Position numbers and translations under genes: made by a program. Under the pieces are notes generated by a model. That model worked only from the letters and a program-made list of their open reading frames with translations, ran no database searches and was not told where the DNA came from. Positions 8,915-18,257 of a stretch of 64,000 nt of DNA are shown in pieces (position 1 is the stretch's first letter; every line of letters begins with the position of its first letter). The stretch is from Bacillota bacterium (lineage in GTDB: Bacteria; Bacillota_I; Bacilli_A; RF39; UBA660): positions 1 through 64,000 of the forward strand of contig SVAS01000001.1 of NCBI GenBank assembly GCA_015059285.1, given 5' to 3'.

Positions 8915-9272
8915 TATTTTGACAAACGCTGCATTTTTTATAGTGTAGAGGAAAGTCCATGCTCACAAAGTCTGTGATGACTTTAGTGTTCGTGCATAGG
9001 GAAAAAATAACCTATGGTAGTCTTTTAGACTAACGGCGCTGATGAACCTAAGTCTTTAGATATGGTTCTAGGCATAAAGTGCCATAGAGACGAGTTGTTC
9101 AGAAATGAACAAAGTGGAACGTGGTAAACCCCGCGAGTGAGAAACCCAAATTTGGTAGGGGAACCTGATAAAAGAGAATAAGAATCTTTTATGGGATTGC
9201 TTTTAGCAATAGATAGATGTTTGTCACCTAGTAATAGGAACAGAACATGGCTTATAAAATATTATTTTTTTT
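8910..9272 (+). ncRNA. rnpB: RNase P RNA
   Basis: Catalytic RNA for 5' maturation of tRNAs. The universal GAGGAAAGTCC block occurs near 8949, GTGGAACGTGGTAAACCCC near 9112, GAAACCCAAATTTGGTAGGG near 9140 and ACAGAACATGGCTTA near the 3' end, in type-B order as in Bacillus. Helix P1 is visible: AATAATATTTT (8910-8920) pairs perfectly with AAAATATTATT (9256-9266), followed by a T run that probably terminates transcription. Because P1 begins before the gpsB stop codon, gpsB and rnpB overlap by about five bases. Confidence 0.95.
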
Positions 9273-9291
9273 GAAAGATGGTGTTTATAAC

Positions 9292-9759
9292 TTGAAAGAA
9301 ATAGGTGAAAAGTTAAAAGATACACGTGAAAATACTGGTATTTCTATAGAAGAAGCTGCTGAAGATTTAAAAGTTTTGCCTTCACAAATTGAAGCTATAG
9401 AAGCTGGTGAAATGGATAAGTTTAAAGATGTTTTTTCAGTTAAATATTTTATCAGAGATTATGCTAAGTATTTAGGTCTTAGTTATTCTGATATGGTTGA
9501 TGAATTTAATGAATATTTATTTGATTACACATCAAAATTATCTATTGATGACATAAAAAAAGCTAAGAAAAAAGAAGTGAAAGAAGAGCCTAAAATATTG
9601 TCACCGTACACGTTGGAACCTAAGCAACCTAGGCGTATACCAACTTTTGTATTTGTTATATTATTTGCATTATTATCTATAGTTGTTATTTATTTTGTAG
9701 TAGATATAGTTAAAGAAAATAACGAAAAAGATGACCAACTTATTGCGTTTTTAGATTAG
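9292..9759 (+). CDS. RodZ-like helix-turn-helix membrane protein
   Basis: N-terminal Xre-type HTH (KEIGEKLKDTRENTGISIEE) typical of the RodZ/YmfM cytoplasmic domain, a charged linker, one transmembrane segment (FVFVILFALLSIVVIYFVV) and a very short extracytoplasmic tail, so the usual large C-terminal RodZ domain is missing. Family members help position MreB and shape the cell. An in-frame ATG at 9247 lies inside conserved RNase P RNA sequence and would add residues unlike the family, so I choose TTG 9292, behind GATGGTG. It lies directly before pgsA, like ymfM-pgsA in Bacillus. Confidence 0.8.
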   Translation: MKEIGEKLKDTRENTGISIEEAAEDLKVLPSQIEAIEAGEMDKFKDVFSVKYFIRDYAKYLGLSYSDMVDEFNEYLFDYTSKLSIDDIKKAKKKEVKEEPKILSPYTLEPKQPRRIPTFVFVILFALLSIVVIYFVVDIVKENNEKDDQLIAFLD

Positions 9760-9768
9760 GAGGATTTT

Positions 9769-10359
9769 ATGAATTTACCAAACAAACTTACTATGCTTAG
9801 AATATTTTTATCTGTAGTGATTATTGCAATTTTAGTTTTTCCATTTGATGCAATGGGAATAAGTTTATATAAGTTTTACGTTAATGAATCTATAGTAATT
9901 GATATTAAATATATTATTTCAGGTGTACTATTCATTATTGCATCATTAACAGATTTCTTAGATGGGTATATAGCTCGTAAATATAATTTAGTTACAGATT
10001 TTGGAAAAATGATAGATGCAATTGCTGACAAAGTTTTAGTTAATTCAGTTTTAATAATTTTATCTGCTAGTGGATTTATTCATCCAATTATTCCAGTTAT
10101 CATTATTTTAAGGGATACAGTTGTTAATTCAATTAAAATGGTAGCTGGTAATAAAGGAAACGTAGTAGCAGCCATAAAAAGTGGGAAAATTAAAACTGCT
10201 TGTTTAATGGTTGGTATTGTACTTACATTATTCTATAATTTACCATTTGAATTATGGAATTTAAAAGTATCTGATTTCTTACTTATAATAGCAGCTATTA
10301 TGTCTATTATTTCAGGTGTACAATATTATCAATTAAATAAAAAATATATTTTTGAATAG
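9769..10359 (+). CDS. pgsA: CDP-diacylglycerol-glycerol-3-phosphate phosphatidyltransferase
   Basis: Membrane enzyme making phosphatidylglycerol phosphate. The CDP-alcohol phosphotransferase motif D-G-x2-A-R-x8-G-x3-D-x3-D is complete (DFLDGYIARKYN...GKMIDAIAD, ~residues 64-87). Several hydrophobic spans; 196 residues is normal. A GGAGG site lies just upstream. Its CDP-DAG substrate may be supplied by the Tam41-type protein at 23.8 kb. In Bacillus cinA lies between pgsA and recA; it is absent here. Confidence 0.93.
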   Translation: MNLPNKLTMLRIFLSVVIIAILVFPFDAMGISLYKFYVNESIVIDIKYIISGVLFIIASLTDFLDGYIARKYNLVTDFGKMIDAIADKVLVNSVLIILSASGFIHPIIPVIIILRDTVVNSIKMVAGNKGNVVAAIKSGKIKTACLMVGIVLTLFYNLPFELWNLKVSDFLLIIAAIMSIISGVQYYQLNKKYIFE

Positions 10360-10380
10360 ACCTTTAGGTCTATTTTTTTA
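10355..10380 (+). terminator. Terminator after pgsA
   Basis: AATAGACCT (10355-10363) pairs with AGGTCTATT (10366-10374), then a T run. Confidence 0.88.
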
Positions 10381-10432
10381 ATTTGGTTATACAAATTTTA
10401 AAAAACTGGTAAAAATTACATTCTAAAATTAA

Positions 10433-10446
10433 CGAACAAATGTTTG
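10433..10446 (+). promoter_or_regulatory. LexA (DinR)-type SOS box of recA
   Basis: CGAACAAATGTTTG matches the Gram-positive SOS consensus CGAAC-N4-GTTYC except in the last base, and lies about 10 bases upstream of the recA -35 box. Confidence 0.7.
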
Positions 10447-10455
10447 CAAAAAGTG

Positions 10456-10484
10456 TTGACAAACTAAATTTGTTGATGTAAAAT
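10456..10484 (+). promoter_or_regulatory. SigA-type promoter of recA
   Basis: TTGACA (10456-10461), 17 bases, TAAAAT (10479-10484). Confidence 0.75.
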
Positions 10485-10511
10485 GAATATAGACGTTAGG
10501 AGGAATAAAAA

Positions 10512-11546
10512 ATGGTTAAACCAGCAACTAATGATAAAACATTAGATCAAGTACTATTAGATATAGAAAAACAATTTGGAAAAGGTTCAGTTATGAAATT
10601 AGGAGATAACGAACATAGAGAAATAGATGTTATTTCTAGTGGTTCTCTTAGTTTAGATATAGCTTTAGGAATAGGTGGTTATCCTAAGGGTAGAATAATT
10701 GAAATATATGGGCCAGAATCAAGTGGTAAAACTACTTTTGCATTACATGCTATAGCAGAAGCTCAAAAAAAAGGTGGAAGAGTTGCGTTTATTGATGCCG
10801 AACATTCTTTAGACCCACAATATGCATCAAAATTAGGTGTGAATATTAATGAACTATTATTATCGCAACCAGATAATGGAGAACAAGCATTAGAAATTTG
10901 TGAAGCTTTAGTGCGTAGTGGTGCTATTAGTGTTATTGTAATTGATTCAGTAGCGGCTTTAGTTCCACAGGCTGAAATTGAAGGTGAAATGGGAGATTCT
11001 CATGTTGGTCTTCAAGCTAGACTTATGAGTCAAGCATTAAGAAAATTATCAGGTGTTATTAATAAGACTAATACAATTGCAATTTTTATTAATCAATTAC
11101 GTGAAAAAGTAGGAGTAATGTTTGGAAACCCTGAAACAACACCTGGTGGTAGAGCTTTAAAATTCTATTCTTCAATTCGTTTAGATATTAGAAGAAGTGA
11201 ACAAATCAAAAGCGGAGCAGATATAATAGGAAATAAAACTACTATTAAAGTTGTAAAAAATAAAATGGCTCCACCATTTAAAAACTGTGTAGTTGATATT
11301 ATGTATGGTGAAGGTGTTTCGGTAGAAGGTGAAATTGTTGATTTAGCCAGTGAAGCCAATATTATAGAAAAAAGCGGAGCTTGGTATTCATATAATGGAG
11401 AAAAAATTGGTCAAGGTAAAGAAAATGTTAAGGAATTACTAAAAAATAATCCTAAATTGAAACAAGAATTAGAACAAAAAGTTCGTAATTATTATGATAT
11501 AGGTGAAAATAAATCTACAAAAAAACAAGTGACTGAAAAAAAATAG
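10512..11546 (+). CDS. recA: Recombinase RecA
   Basis: Strand-exchange and LexA-cleavage coprotease. Walker [10 protein letters not shown] (~residues 67-75), the [22 protein letters not shown] loop region in two adjoining parts, and GGRALKFY are all present; 344 residues is normal. A canonical promoter and an adjacent SOS box indicate damage induction. No intein or split. Followed by rny, with no pbpX or cinA between. Confidence 0.98.
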   Translation: MVKPATNDKTLDQVLLDIEKQFGKGSVMKLGDNEHREIDVISSGSLSLDIALGIGGYPKGRIIEIYGPESSGKTTFALHAIAEAQKKGGRVAFIDAEHSLDPQYASKLGVNINELLLSQPDNGEQALEICEALVRSGAISVIVIDSVAALVPQAEIEGEMGDSHVGLQARLMSQALRKLSGVINKTNTIAIFINQLREKVGVMFGNPETTPGGRALKFYSSIRLDIRRSEQIKSGADIIGNKTTIKVVKNKMAPPFKNCVVDIMYGEGVSVEGEIVDLASEANIIEKSGAWYSYNGEKIGQGKENVKELLKNNPKLKQELEQKVRNYYDIGENKSTKKQVTEKK

Positions 11547-11575
11547 AAGTATGAAAATAAAATTCATACTTTTTT
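11547..11575 (+). terminator. Terminator after recA
   Basis: AAGTATGAA (11547-11555) pairs with TTCATACTT (11563-11571), then T's. Confidence 0.85.
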
Positions 11576-11594
11576 GATTGATTAATAAAATTAC

Positions 11595-11623
11595 TTGACT
11601 TATTTTCTAATAAACATTACAAT
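11595..11623 (+). promoter_or_regulatory. SigA-type promoter of rny
   Basis: TTGACT (11595-11600), 17 bases, TACAAT (11618-11623). Confidence 0.65.
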
Positions 11624-11685
11624 TATAGTAGAGTGGATAATTGTATTCGCTTGAAATAAAATAATTGAAAGATGGAGGTAACAAT

Positions 11686-13239
11686 ATGGATAATGTTATT
11701 TTCTCCATTTTACTTGTTTTAATTGGAATTTTTATTGGAATAATTTTAATGTTCATTATTAATTATATTAGAGGTATAGCTTCTAGTAAAAAAGCTGAAT
11801 TAATGTTAGAAAAGGCTAAAAAAGAAGCAGATAAAATAAAAAGAGATTATTTATTAGATGCTAAAGAAGAAGCTCATAAATTAAAAATTGAAGTTGAAAA
11901 AGAAGTAAAAGAAAAGAAAAACGAAATAAAAGAATCAGAAGAACGCTTACTTGTTCGTGAAGGAAATATGGATAGAAGGGATCAAACTCTTCAAAACCGC
12001 GAACAAATGTTAGAAGAAAAAGAAAATAGTATAATTAATAAACAAAGAGAAATTCAAAAAGAGCAAGAAAAAGTGGAAGAAATAAAAAAAGAACAAATCA
12101 CTTTACTTGAAAATATTGCAGGTTATTCTAAAAATCAAGCTCGTGAATTAGTACTTAAAAAAGTGGAAGAAATGATGAATTTAGAAATTGCTTCATATAT
12201 TAAAGATCGTGAAGCAGAAGCTAAATTAGAAGTTGATAAAAAAGCAAAATCAATGTTAGTAGCAGCTATGCAAAAATATTCCGGGGATGTAGCTAATGAA
12301 CAAACTGTTACAGTAGTTACTCTTCCTAATGATGATATGAAAGGACGTATCATTGGTCGCGAAGGAAGAAATATTAGAGCAATAGAAGCTGTTACTGGAG
12401 TAGATTTAATTATTGATGACACACCAGAAGCTATTGTTGTTTCAAGTTTTGATCCATTGCGTAGAGAAATAGCTCGTGTAACATTAGATAATTTAATCAA
12501 AGATGGTCGTATTCATCCAGCTCGTATTGAAGAGTTATATGATAAAACAGTTAAAGAAATGCACCAAAAAATACAAGAATTTGGTGAAGAAGCTTTATTT
12601 GAACTAGGAATTACTAAAGTTGAACCTGAGTTAGTAGAAATTTTAGGTAAACTTCATTTTAGAACTAGTTACGGACAAAATGCTTTACAACACTCTATTG
12701 AAGTGGGGCATTTAGCAGGTATTTTAGCTAGTGAAATTGGAGAAAATGCTGCATTAGCTAAAAGAGCTGGTTTATTCCATGATATTGGTAAAGCAATTGA
12801 CCATGAAATAGAAGGAAGCCATGTAGATTTAGGTGTAGATCTTGCTAAAAAATATCATGAAAATGATGTTGTAATCAATGCCATAGAATCACACCATGGT
12901 GACAAAGAAGCTAATAATGTTATTTCAGTTTTAGTAGCAATTGCTGATGCTTTATCTGCATCTCGTCCAGGTGCACGAAGTGATTCTTTAGAAAACTATG
13001 TTAAAAGATTACAAGAATTAGAAAACATTGCTAACGAAATGGAAGGGGTAGCTAATACTTACGCTCTTCAAGCAGGTCGTGAACTTCGTGTAATCGTAAA
13101 TCCTGAAAAAGTAGATGATTTAGGAAGTTATAAAATTGCAAGAGACGTTAAAAATAAAATTGAAGAACAAATGCAATATCCAGGAACAATTAAGGTTATT
13201 GTAATTCGTGAAACTAGAGCTTTAGAAGAAGCTAAATAA
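11686..13239 (+). CDS. rny: Ribonuclease Y
   Basis: Membrane-anchored endoribonuclease that initiates mRNA decay in Firmicutes. One N-terminal transmembrane helix (~4-27), a long charged coiled coil (~30-185), a KH domain with the [13 protein letters not shown] loop (~210-220), and an HD domain with catalytic [10 protein letters not shown] (~residue 365). At 517 residues the length is standard. The ATG at 11686 follows GGAGG at ideal spacing; the upstream in-frame TTG has no such site. Monocistronic, bounded by its own promoter and terminator. Confidence 0.96.
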   Translation: MDNVIFSILLVLIGIFIGIILMFIINYIRGIASSKKAELMLEKAKKEADKIKRDYLLDAKEEAHKLKIEVEKEVKEKKNEIKESEERLLVREGNMDRRDQTLQNREQMLEEKENSIINKQREIQKEQEKVEEIKKEQITLLENIAGYSKNQARELVLKKVEEMMNLEIASYIKDREAEAKLEVDKKAKSMLVAAMQKYSGDVANEQTVTVVTLPNDDMKGRIIGREGRNIRAIEAVTGVDLIIDDTPEAIVVSSFDPLRREIARVTLDNLIKDGRIHPARIEELYDKTVKEMHQKIQEFGEEALFELGITKVEPELVEILGKLHFRTSYGQNALQHSIEVGHLAGILASEIGENAALAKRAGLFHDIGKAIDHEIEGSHVDLGVDLAKKYHENDVVINAIESHHGDKEANNVISVLVAIADALSASRPGARSDSLENYVKRLQELENIANEMEGVANTYALQAGRELRVIVNPEKVDDLGSYKIARDVKNKIEEQMQYPGTIKVIVIRETRALEEAK

Positions 13240-13274
13240 TAAATAAATCAAGTCAAAAATCGATTTGATTTAAG

Positions 13275-13302
13275 AAAGACTCCTCATTTGAGGAGTCTTT
13301 TA
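13275..13302. terminator. Strong terminator between rny and the convergent CPBP gene
   Basis: AAAGACTCCTCA (13275-13286) pairs with TGAGGAGTCTTT (13289-13300); two-base loop, A and T tracts on the flanks. Confidence 0.9.
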
Positions 13303-13326
13303 ACATTTTTATATTTATTGTAGTCG

Positions 13327-14019
13327 TTATGAAAATAACATTAAAAATGTTTGTAAAGCCATTAAAATACCATTGTGTAAAAAATGTAATCCAATTGGGA
13401 CAAATATATTTTTAGATTTAGAAAGTGTATAGGCAAATACAAATCCTGGAATAGAATAAGGTATTATATATATTAGATCAAATAATGTTTCAAAACTACC
13501 AATTACGTGAAATGCACCAAATGTTAGTCCTGAAAGGATTATAAATAACAAATTATTACTAAACATATCTCTAAAAGATTTTCTAAATACTAATTCTTCA
13601 AGGAATGGTGCTATTATAACAGCTGAAATAAATGTATAAATTGGCATACTATTAAACATTTCTCTAACTGCTTCTTCATTACCTGCAATAGAATTAGGTT
13701 CAGATATTAATATTATAGAATTAGCGACCATCATTAATCCTAAGGCTAAAAACCAATATTTTAAATATTTTTTAAAATAAGTTTGATGGTTCTTTTTTAA
13801 ATCTTCTAAATTGTTTTTAATATCTTGTCTGTAAATATATATTATAGAAATTACTAATAATATTTGAACTGCACATACATAAATAGCCTTTAATACTTCC
13901 GGTATGGCAGCTGTATCAATATTTAAAATCCAAAATGGTAATCCTTGGAACTGTGATACAAAGAAATAAAGTAAGAATACACCAATTCCGGTTAGAGTTT
14001 TTTTATTATTTTCTTTCAT
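13327..14019 (-). CDS. CPBP-family intramembrane metalloprotease
   Basis: CAAX-protease-like membrane protein with about seven hydrophobic segments over 230 residues. The Abi/CPBP signatures are present: EELVFRKSFRD (glutamate pair plus arginine), FGAFHVIG (histidine) and a C-terminal HFLHNG (histidine). Roles in the family range from prenyl-protein processing to bacteriocin self-immunity; no bacteriocin genes adjoin, so the role is unknown. I use the ATG at 14019 (minus strand) behind GTGGTGAT. An in-frame GTG 15 bases upstream is possible. Confidence 0.87.
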   Translation of the reverse strand: MKENNKKTLTGIGVFLLYFFVSQFQGLPFWILNIDTAAIPEVLKAIYVCAVQILLVISIIYIYRQDIKNNLEDLKKNHQTYFKKYLKYWFLALGLMMVANSIILISEPNSIAGNEEAVREMFNSMPIYTFISAVIIAPFLEELVFRKSFRDMFSNNLLFIILSGLTFGAFHVIGSFETLFDLIYIIPYSIPGFVFAYTLSKSKNIFVPIGLHFLHNGILMALQTFLMLFS

Positions 14020-14120
14020 ATTTTTTATCACCACTATTATTATAGCAAAAATATCTATAAAAATATAAATTTATTGGTAAAAAAATGAAAAATTGTGATA
14101 TAATTGATATATAAGTGCAT

Positions 14121-14145
14121 GAAGAGTGGGATTTCCCACTCTTTA
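14121..14145 (+). promoter_or_regulatory. Attenuator-like hairpin in the rimP-nusA leader
   Basis: AAGAGTGGG (14122-14130) pairs with CCCACTCTT (14135-14143), followed by TTAATTT, 16 bases before the rimP start. A GC-rich terminator-like hairpin directly before rimP is common in Firmicutes, and NusA autoregulation by termination has been described for this operon in Bacillus. Here that role is inferred. Confidence 0.65.
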
Positions 14146-14160
14146 ATTTATGGAGGATTT

Positions 14161-14415
14161 ATGAATATAGTAGATGAAGTTAGAAAAGTAATTGAACCTG
14201 TGATTTTAGAAAACAATTATCGTTTAGATGAAGTACTTTATGTAAAAGAAGGAAATACCAATTTTTTACGTGTAATTATTGATAAAGATGGAATTATTGA
14301 TGTAGAAGATTGTGTTAAAGTCTTTAGATTAATTGATCCTGTTTTGGATGAAGTTGATCTAATAGATGATAGTTATATTTTAGATGTTTGTTCTAAAGAG
14401 AAGGGAAGTGTGTAA
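14161..14415 (+). CDS. rimP: Ribosome maturation factor RimP, N-terminal domain only
   Basis: The 84-residue product matches the first domain of RimP (V-x-K-V-I-E-P-V start, VDVEDCVKVFRLIDPVLDE core). It stops just where the family normally continues through the S-x-P-G-x-x-R-P-L linker into the second domain: here YILDVCSKEKGSV and a stop. The +1 frame after this point is nusA, so no frameshift would restore the second domain. GGAGG precedes ATG 14161. It needs functional testing whether a one-domain RimP still assists 30S assembly. Promoter-like TATAAT lies near 14098. Confidence 0.8.
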   Translation: MNIVDEVRKVIEPVILENNYRLDEVLYVKEGNTNFLRVIIDKDGIIDVEDCVKVFRLIDPVLDEVDLIDDSYILDVCSKEKGSV

Positions 14416-14416
14416 A

Positions 14417-15484
14417 ATGAAACCAAAAGAGTTTTTAAATGCGGTTGATTTAGTTGTTAAAGAAAAAGGTATTGATAAAGAAGTTATCTTTGATGCTATG
14501 GAATTAGCGCTTACTAGTGCTTATAAGAAAAATTATAATGCTCCTAATGTAAGAGTTAGCATTAATAAAGATACAGGAGATATTCGTGTATGTTCATTTT
14601 TAAATGTTGTTGAAGAAATAGATGAAGAAGATGAAGGAACACAAATTTTATTAGAAGATGCCCGTAAAATTGTGCCAGAAATTAATGTTGGTGAAACAAT
14701 TGAAGAAGAGGTTGAAGTAAGAGATTTTGGACGTGTTGCAGCCGCAACTGCTAAGCAAGTGGTTATTCAAAAAGTTCGTGAAGCAGAACGTAACGTGATA
14801 GTAAATGAATTTAACGATAAAGAAAATGAAATGGTTACAGGTACTGTTGAAATGGAAGATGTGCGCAACTATTATATTAATTTAGGTAGAACTCAAGGAA
14901 TTTTACCTAAAACAGAAATCATTCCAGGTGAAGAAATTAAAATGGGATCTACTATTAAAGTTTATATTACTAAAGTAGATAACAATTCAAAAGGACCTTT
15001 AATTTTACTTTCTCGTAGTCATTATGGGTTTGTTAAAAGATTATTTGAACTAGAGATACCAGAAATTAATGAAGGCATTATATTAGTTTATGGAGTAGCT
15101 CGTGAAGCTGGTGTTAGAACTAAAATAGCGGTTGCTTCAGAAAACTCTAATGTAGATGCAGTTGGTTCTTGTATTGGTGAAAAAGGAATGCGTATTGCTA
15201 ATATATTAAAAGAATTAGGAAATGAAAAAGTAGATATCGTTCCTTATGACAAAGAAGCATCAAAATTTATTGAAAATGCTTTAAGTCCAGCTAAAAACTT
15301 AAGTGTTTTTGTAACAGATGAAAAGAAAAGAGAAGCTTTAGTTGTTGTGGATGGCGAAAATTTATCCCTTGCTATTGGTAAAAAAGGTTTAAATGTTCGT
15401 TTAGCAAGTCGTCTTACACGTTTTAAAATAGATGTTAAAACTTATGAACAAGCTAAAGAAGACGGTATAAATATTGTAAAATAG
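14417..15484 (+). CDS. nusA: Transcription factor NusA
   Basis: Pausing, termination and antitermination factor bound to RNA polymerase. N-terminal domain (~1-125), S1 domain (~135-200) and two KH domains (GSCIGEKGMRIANILKELG near 250 and LAIGKKGLNVRLASRLT near 320). At 355 residues it is the short Gram-positive form without C-terminal acidic repeats. The start at ATG 14417, one base after the rimP stop, is coupled to it; upstream codons belong to rimP in another frame. Confidence 0.95.
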   Translation: MKPKEFLNAVDLVVKEKGIDKEVIFDAMELALTSAYKKNYNAPNVRVSINKDTGDIRVCSFLNVVEEIDEEDEGTQILLEDARKIVPEINVGETIEEEVEVRDFGRVAAATAKQVVIQKVREAERNVIVNEFNDKENEMVTGTVEMEDVRNYYINLGRTQGILPKTEIIPGEEIKMGSTIKVYITKVDNNSKGPLILLSRSHYGFVKRLFELEIPEINEGIILVYGVAREAGVRTKIAVASENSNVDAVGSCIGEKGMRIANILKELGNEKVDIVPYDKEASKFIENALSPAKNLSVFVTDEKKREALVVVDGENLSLAIGKKGLNVRLASRLTRFKIDVKTYEQAKEDGINIVK

Positions 15485-15492
15485 GTGATGTT

Positions 15493-15747
15493 ATGAAAAA
15501 AATTCCTATGCGTAGTTGTGTTGTAACAAGAGAAAAGTTACCTAAAAGTGAATTAGTTAGAGTTGTTAGAACTCCAGAAAGTAGTGTTATAGTTGATTTA
15601 AGTGGAAAAGCTAATGGTAGAGGAGCTTATTTAAAAAAAGATCTTGTTGCAATTGAAAAAGCAGAAAAATCAAAAATATTAGAAAGACAATTAGAAGTGG
15701 AAATACCTACTTCTATATATGAAGAATTAAGAAATCTTATTAAATAA
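15493..15747 (+). CDS. ylxR: YlxR family nucleic-acid-binding protein
   Basis: 84-residue DUF448/YlxR protein between nusA and infB, as in nearly all Firmicutes. The family signature is visible as RSCVVTREKLPKSELVRVVR; the usual second cysteine-like position (RxCVxC) is threonine. GRGAYLKKD is also conserved. In Bacillus a YlxR protein has been linked to RNase P regulation. The L7Ae-like ylxQ that normally follows is absent. Confidence 0.9.
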   Translation: MKKIPMRSCVVTREKLPKSELVRVVRTPESSVIVDLSGKANGRGAYLKKDLVAIEKAEKSKILERQLEVEIPTSIYEELRNLIK

Positions 15748-15781
15748 TATAAATTAAAAATATAGAAAGAAGGTGCTTATT

Positions 15782-17872
15782 ATGATGAGTGTAGAAGAAT
15801 ATGCATTAGATATAAATAGAACTTGTGAAGATGTACTTAAAATGTGTGAAAATTTAGGATTTGATATTAAAAGTAATGATGATATGCTAGATGAGGAAAT
15901 GATTATTGAATTAGACAATGCTCTAGCAAACGATGATATTGATGAAGAAATAGAAGAAATTCAAGTTGTTGTATCTAATAAAAAGGTGGATAATGATAAT
16001 GTTATTAACAAAGAAAAATTAAAAAAGAAAGTTGATAACAATAAGTCAAAAAAAGATTTAGCTAATAAGAAAAAAGCTATGTATAAAAATAAAGAAAAAT
16101 TAATTTCTAATGCACCAGTTAATAATGAAAATGTTGTTCTATATAAAGAAAATATGACTATTGCTGATTTAGCAAAAGCTCTTAATGTAGGTAGTGGAGA
16201 ATTAATAAAAAAATTATTTGCTTTAGGAGTTATGGCTACTATCAATAATGCAATTAGTTTTGAAAATGCTGAAATATTAGTATTAGATTATAATAAAGAA
16301 TTAAAAAAAGAAGAAACAGCAGATGTAACTAATTTTGAAGAATTTGAAATTATTGATAATGAAGAAGATTTAGAAAGTCGTCCTGCTGTAGTAACTATTA
16401 TGGGACATGTTGACCATGGTAAAACAACTTTACTTGATACTATTAGAAAAACAAATGTAGCTGAAGGTGAAGCAGGAGGTATTACTCAAGCAATTAGTGC
16501 ATATCAAGTAAATCATAAAGGTAAAACGATAACATTTATTGATACACCAGGGCATGCGGCATTTACTGAAATGCGTGCTAGAGGAGCAGGAATTACTGAT
16601 ATTGTAATTATTATTGTATCTGCTGAAGATGGTGTGATGCCTCAAACAAAAGAAGCTATTGACCATGCTAAAGCAGCAGGAGTTCCTATCTTAGTTGCAA
16701 TCAATAAAATAGATAAACCTGGAGCAAATCCTGAAAAAGTAACAACAGAACTTACTGAATATGGATTAATGCCAGATAGTTGGGGTGGCGATACAATTTA
16801 TACTAATATCTCAGCTAAAGTAGGTACAGGAATTGATGAATTATTAGAAAATATTTTATTAGTAGCAGAAATGCAAGAATATAAAGCTAATCCTAATCGT
16901 TACGCAGTTGGTACTGTAATTGAATCAAGACTTGATAAACATTTAGGCCCTATTGTGACTGTATTAATTCAAAATGGGACATTACGTTTGGGAGATCCTA
17001 TTGTTGTAGGTCATGCTTATGGTAAAGTAAGAACTCTTAAAAATGATAAAGGTGAAGAAATTACAATGGCAATTCCTTCAATGCCAGTAGAAATTACTGG
17101 ATTAAATGAAACACCATCATCAGGTGATAAATTTATGGCTTTTGAATTTGAAAAGCAAGCAAGAAATATTGCTGAACAACGTAGAATTCAAGCAAAAGCT
17201 AAAGAAAATGCACCAAAACAAACAGTTAGTTTAGATGAACTTTTCTCTAAAATCCAAGAAGGAACTAAAGAAATTAATGTATTAATAAAAGCAGATGTTA
17301 ATGGTTCTTCTGAAGCTGTTAAAAATTCTTTAGAAAAAATTGATGTTGAAGGTGTAAAAGTTAAGGTTATTAGAAGTGGTGTAGGAGCTATTACTGAAGG
17401 TGATATTGTTCTAGCAAAGGCTTCTAATGCAATTATTATTGGTTTTAATATTAGACCTAATAATAGTATAAAAGATTATGCTAAAGAAAATGGTGTTGAA
17501 ATTAGACTTTACGATATCATTTATAAAGCTGTAGAAGAAATGGAAGCTGCTATGAAAGGTATGTTAGATCCAATTTTTGAAGAACAAGTACTTGGAGAAG
17601 CAGAAGTTAGAGAATTATTTAAATTTTCTAAAGTTGGAACAATTGCAGGATGTTATATTACAGATGGTATTATTAAAAGAGATTCTAAAGCACGTTTAAT
17701 TCGTGATGGTGTAGTTATTTATGATGGTAATGTTAATTCTTTACAACGTGGAAAAGATGCTGTAAAAGAAGTTAAAAAAGGTTTAGAATGTGGTATTACT
17801 GTGGAAAACTATACAGATATTAAACAAGGTGACATCATAGAAGCTTACGAAATGGTTGAAATAAAAAGGTGA
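15782..17872 (+). CDS. infB: Translation initiation factor IF-2
   Basis: GTPase delivering fMet-tRNA to the 30S subunit. A Lys-rich variable N-terminus, the IF2_N module (~115-165), then the G domain with GHVDHGKTT (~208), DTPGHAAF and NKID motifs, and C-terminal beta-barrel domains; ~696 residues is a short Gram-positive form. Two adjacent ATGs (15782, 15785) follow AAGGTG; an in-frame GTG at 15773 is part of that ribosome-binding site. Four bases separate it from rbfA. Confidence 0.95.
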   Translation: MMSVEEYALDINRTCEDVLKMCENLGFDIKSNDDMLDEEMIIELDNALANDDIDEEIEEIQVVVSNKKVDNDNVINKEKLKKKVDNNKSKKDLANKKKAMYKNKEKLISNAPVNNENVVLYKENMTIADLAKALNVGSGELIKKLFALGVMATINNAISFENAEILVLDYNKELKKEETADVTNFEEFEIIDNEEDLESRPAVVTIMGHVDHGKTTLLDTIRKTNVAEGEAGGITQAISAYQVNHKGKTITFIDTPGHAAFTEMRARGAGITDIVIIIVSAEDGVMPQTKEAIDHAKAAGVPILVAINKIDKPGANPEKVTTELTEYGLMPDSWGGDTIYTNISAKVGTGIDELLENILLVAEMQEYKANPNRYAVGTVIESRLDKHLGPIVTVLIQNGTLRLGDPIVVGHAYGKVRTLKNDKGEEITMAIPSMPVEITGLNETPSSGDKFMAFEFEKQARNIAEQRRIQAKAKENAPKQTVSLDELFSKIQEGTKEINVLIKADVNGSSEAVKNSLEKIDVEGVKVKVIRSGVGAITEGDIVLAKASNAIIIGFNIRPNNSIKDYAKENGVEIRLYDIIYKAVEEMEAAMKGMLDPIFEEQVLGEAEVRELFKFSKVGTIAGCYITDGIIKRDSKARLIRDGVVIYDGNVNSLQRGKDAVKEVKKGLECGITVENYTDIKQGDIIEAYEMVEIKR

Positions 17873-17876
17873 TCAT

Positions 17877-18221
17877 ATGAGTATAAAAATAGATAGAATA
17901 GCATCTAATATAGTTAAAGAAATAAGTTATATTTTAGCAACCGAAGTAAAAGATAGTGATATTAAATTTGTAACTGTTACAGACGTTAAAGTAACTAATG
18001 ACTTATCTTTTGCTAAAGTTTATTTTACTGTATTAGATGAAAGCCGTAAAAAAGAAACATTAGAAGCTTTAAAAAATGCTAGTGGATTTATTAGAAGAGA
18101 ACTTGCTGACAGAGTAGATATTAGACATATTCCAGAGCTTGAGTTTGTTTATGATGAATCTATCGCATATGGTAAAAAAATAGAAGACATAATTGAGAAA
18201 ATACACGAAGAAGATGAATAA
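17877..18221 (+). CDS. rbfA: Ribosome-binding factor A
   Basis: Cold-shock-associated 30S maturation factor; KH-fold protein of 114 residues. The family motifs VKVTNDLSFAKVYFTV and FIRRELADRVDIRHIPELEF are clear. Last gene of the rimP-nusA-ylxR-infB-rbfA operon; truB/ribF do not follow. Confidence 0.94.
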   Translation: MSIKIDRIASNIVKEISYILATEVKDSDIKFVTVTDVKVTNDLSFAKVYFTVLDESRKKETLEALKNASGFIRRELADRVDIRHIPELEFVYDESIAYGKKIEDIIEKIHEEDE

Positions 18222-18235
18222 AATCATCTTTTTTC
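18209..18235 (+). terminator. Terminator of the nusA-infB operon
   Basis: AAGATGA (18211-18217) pairs with TCATCTT (18224-18230), then TTTT; it overlaps the rbfA stop. Confidence 0.75.
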
Positions 18236-18257
18236 TATAAATAAGTGGTGATGTGTT

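Noticed and set aside
14104-14415. Frameshifted full-length rimP
   Set aside because: The other frames after the stop encode nusA or are closed; no RimP second-domain residues can be recovered.
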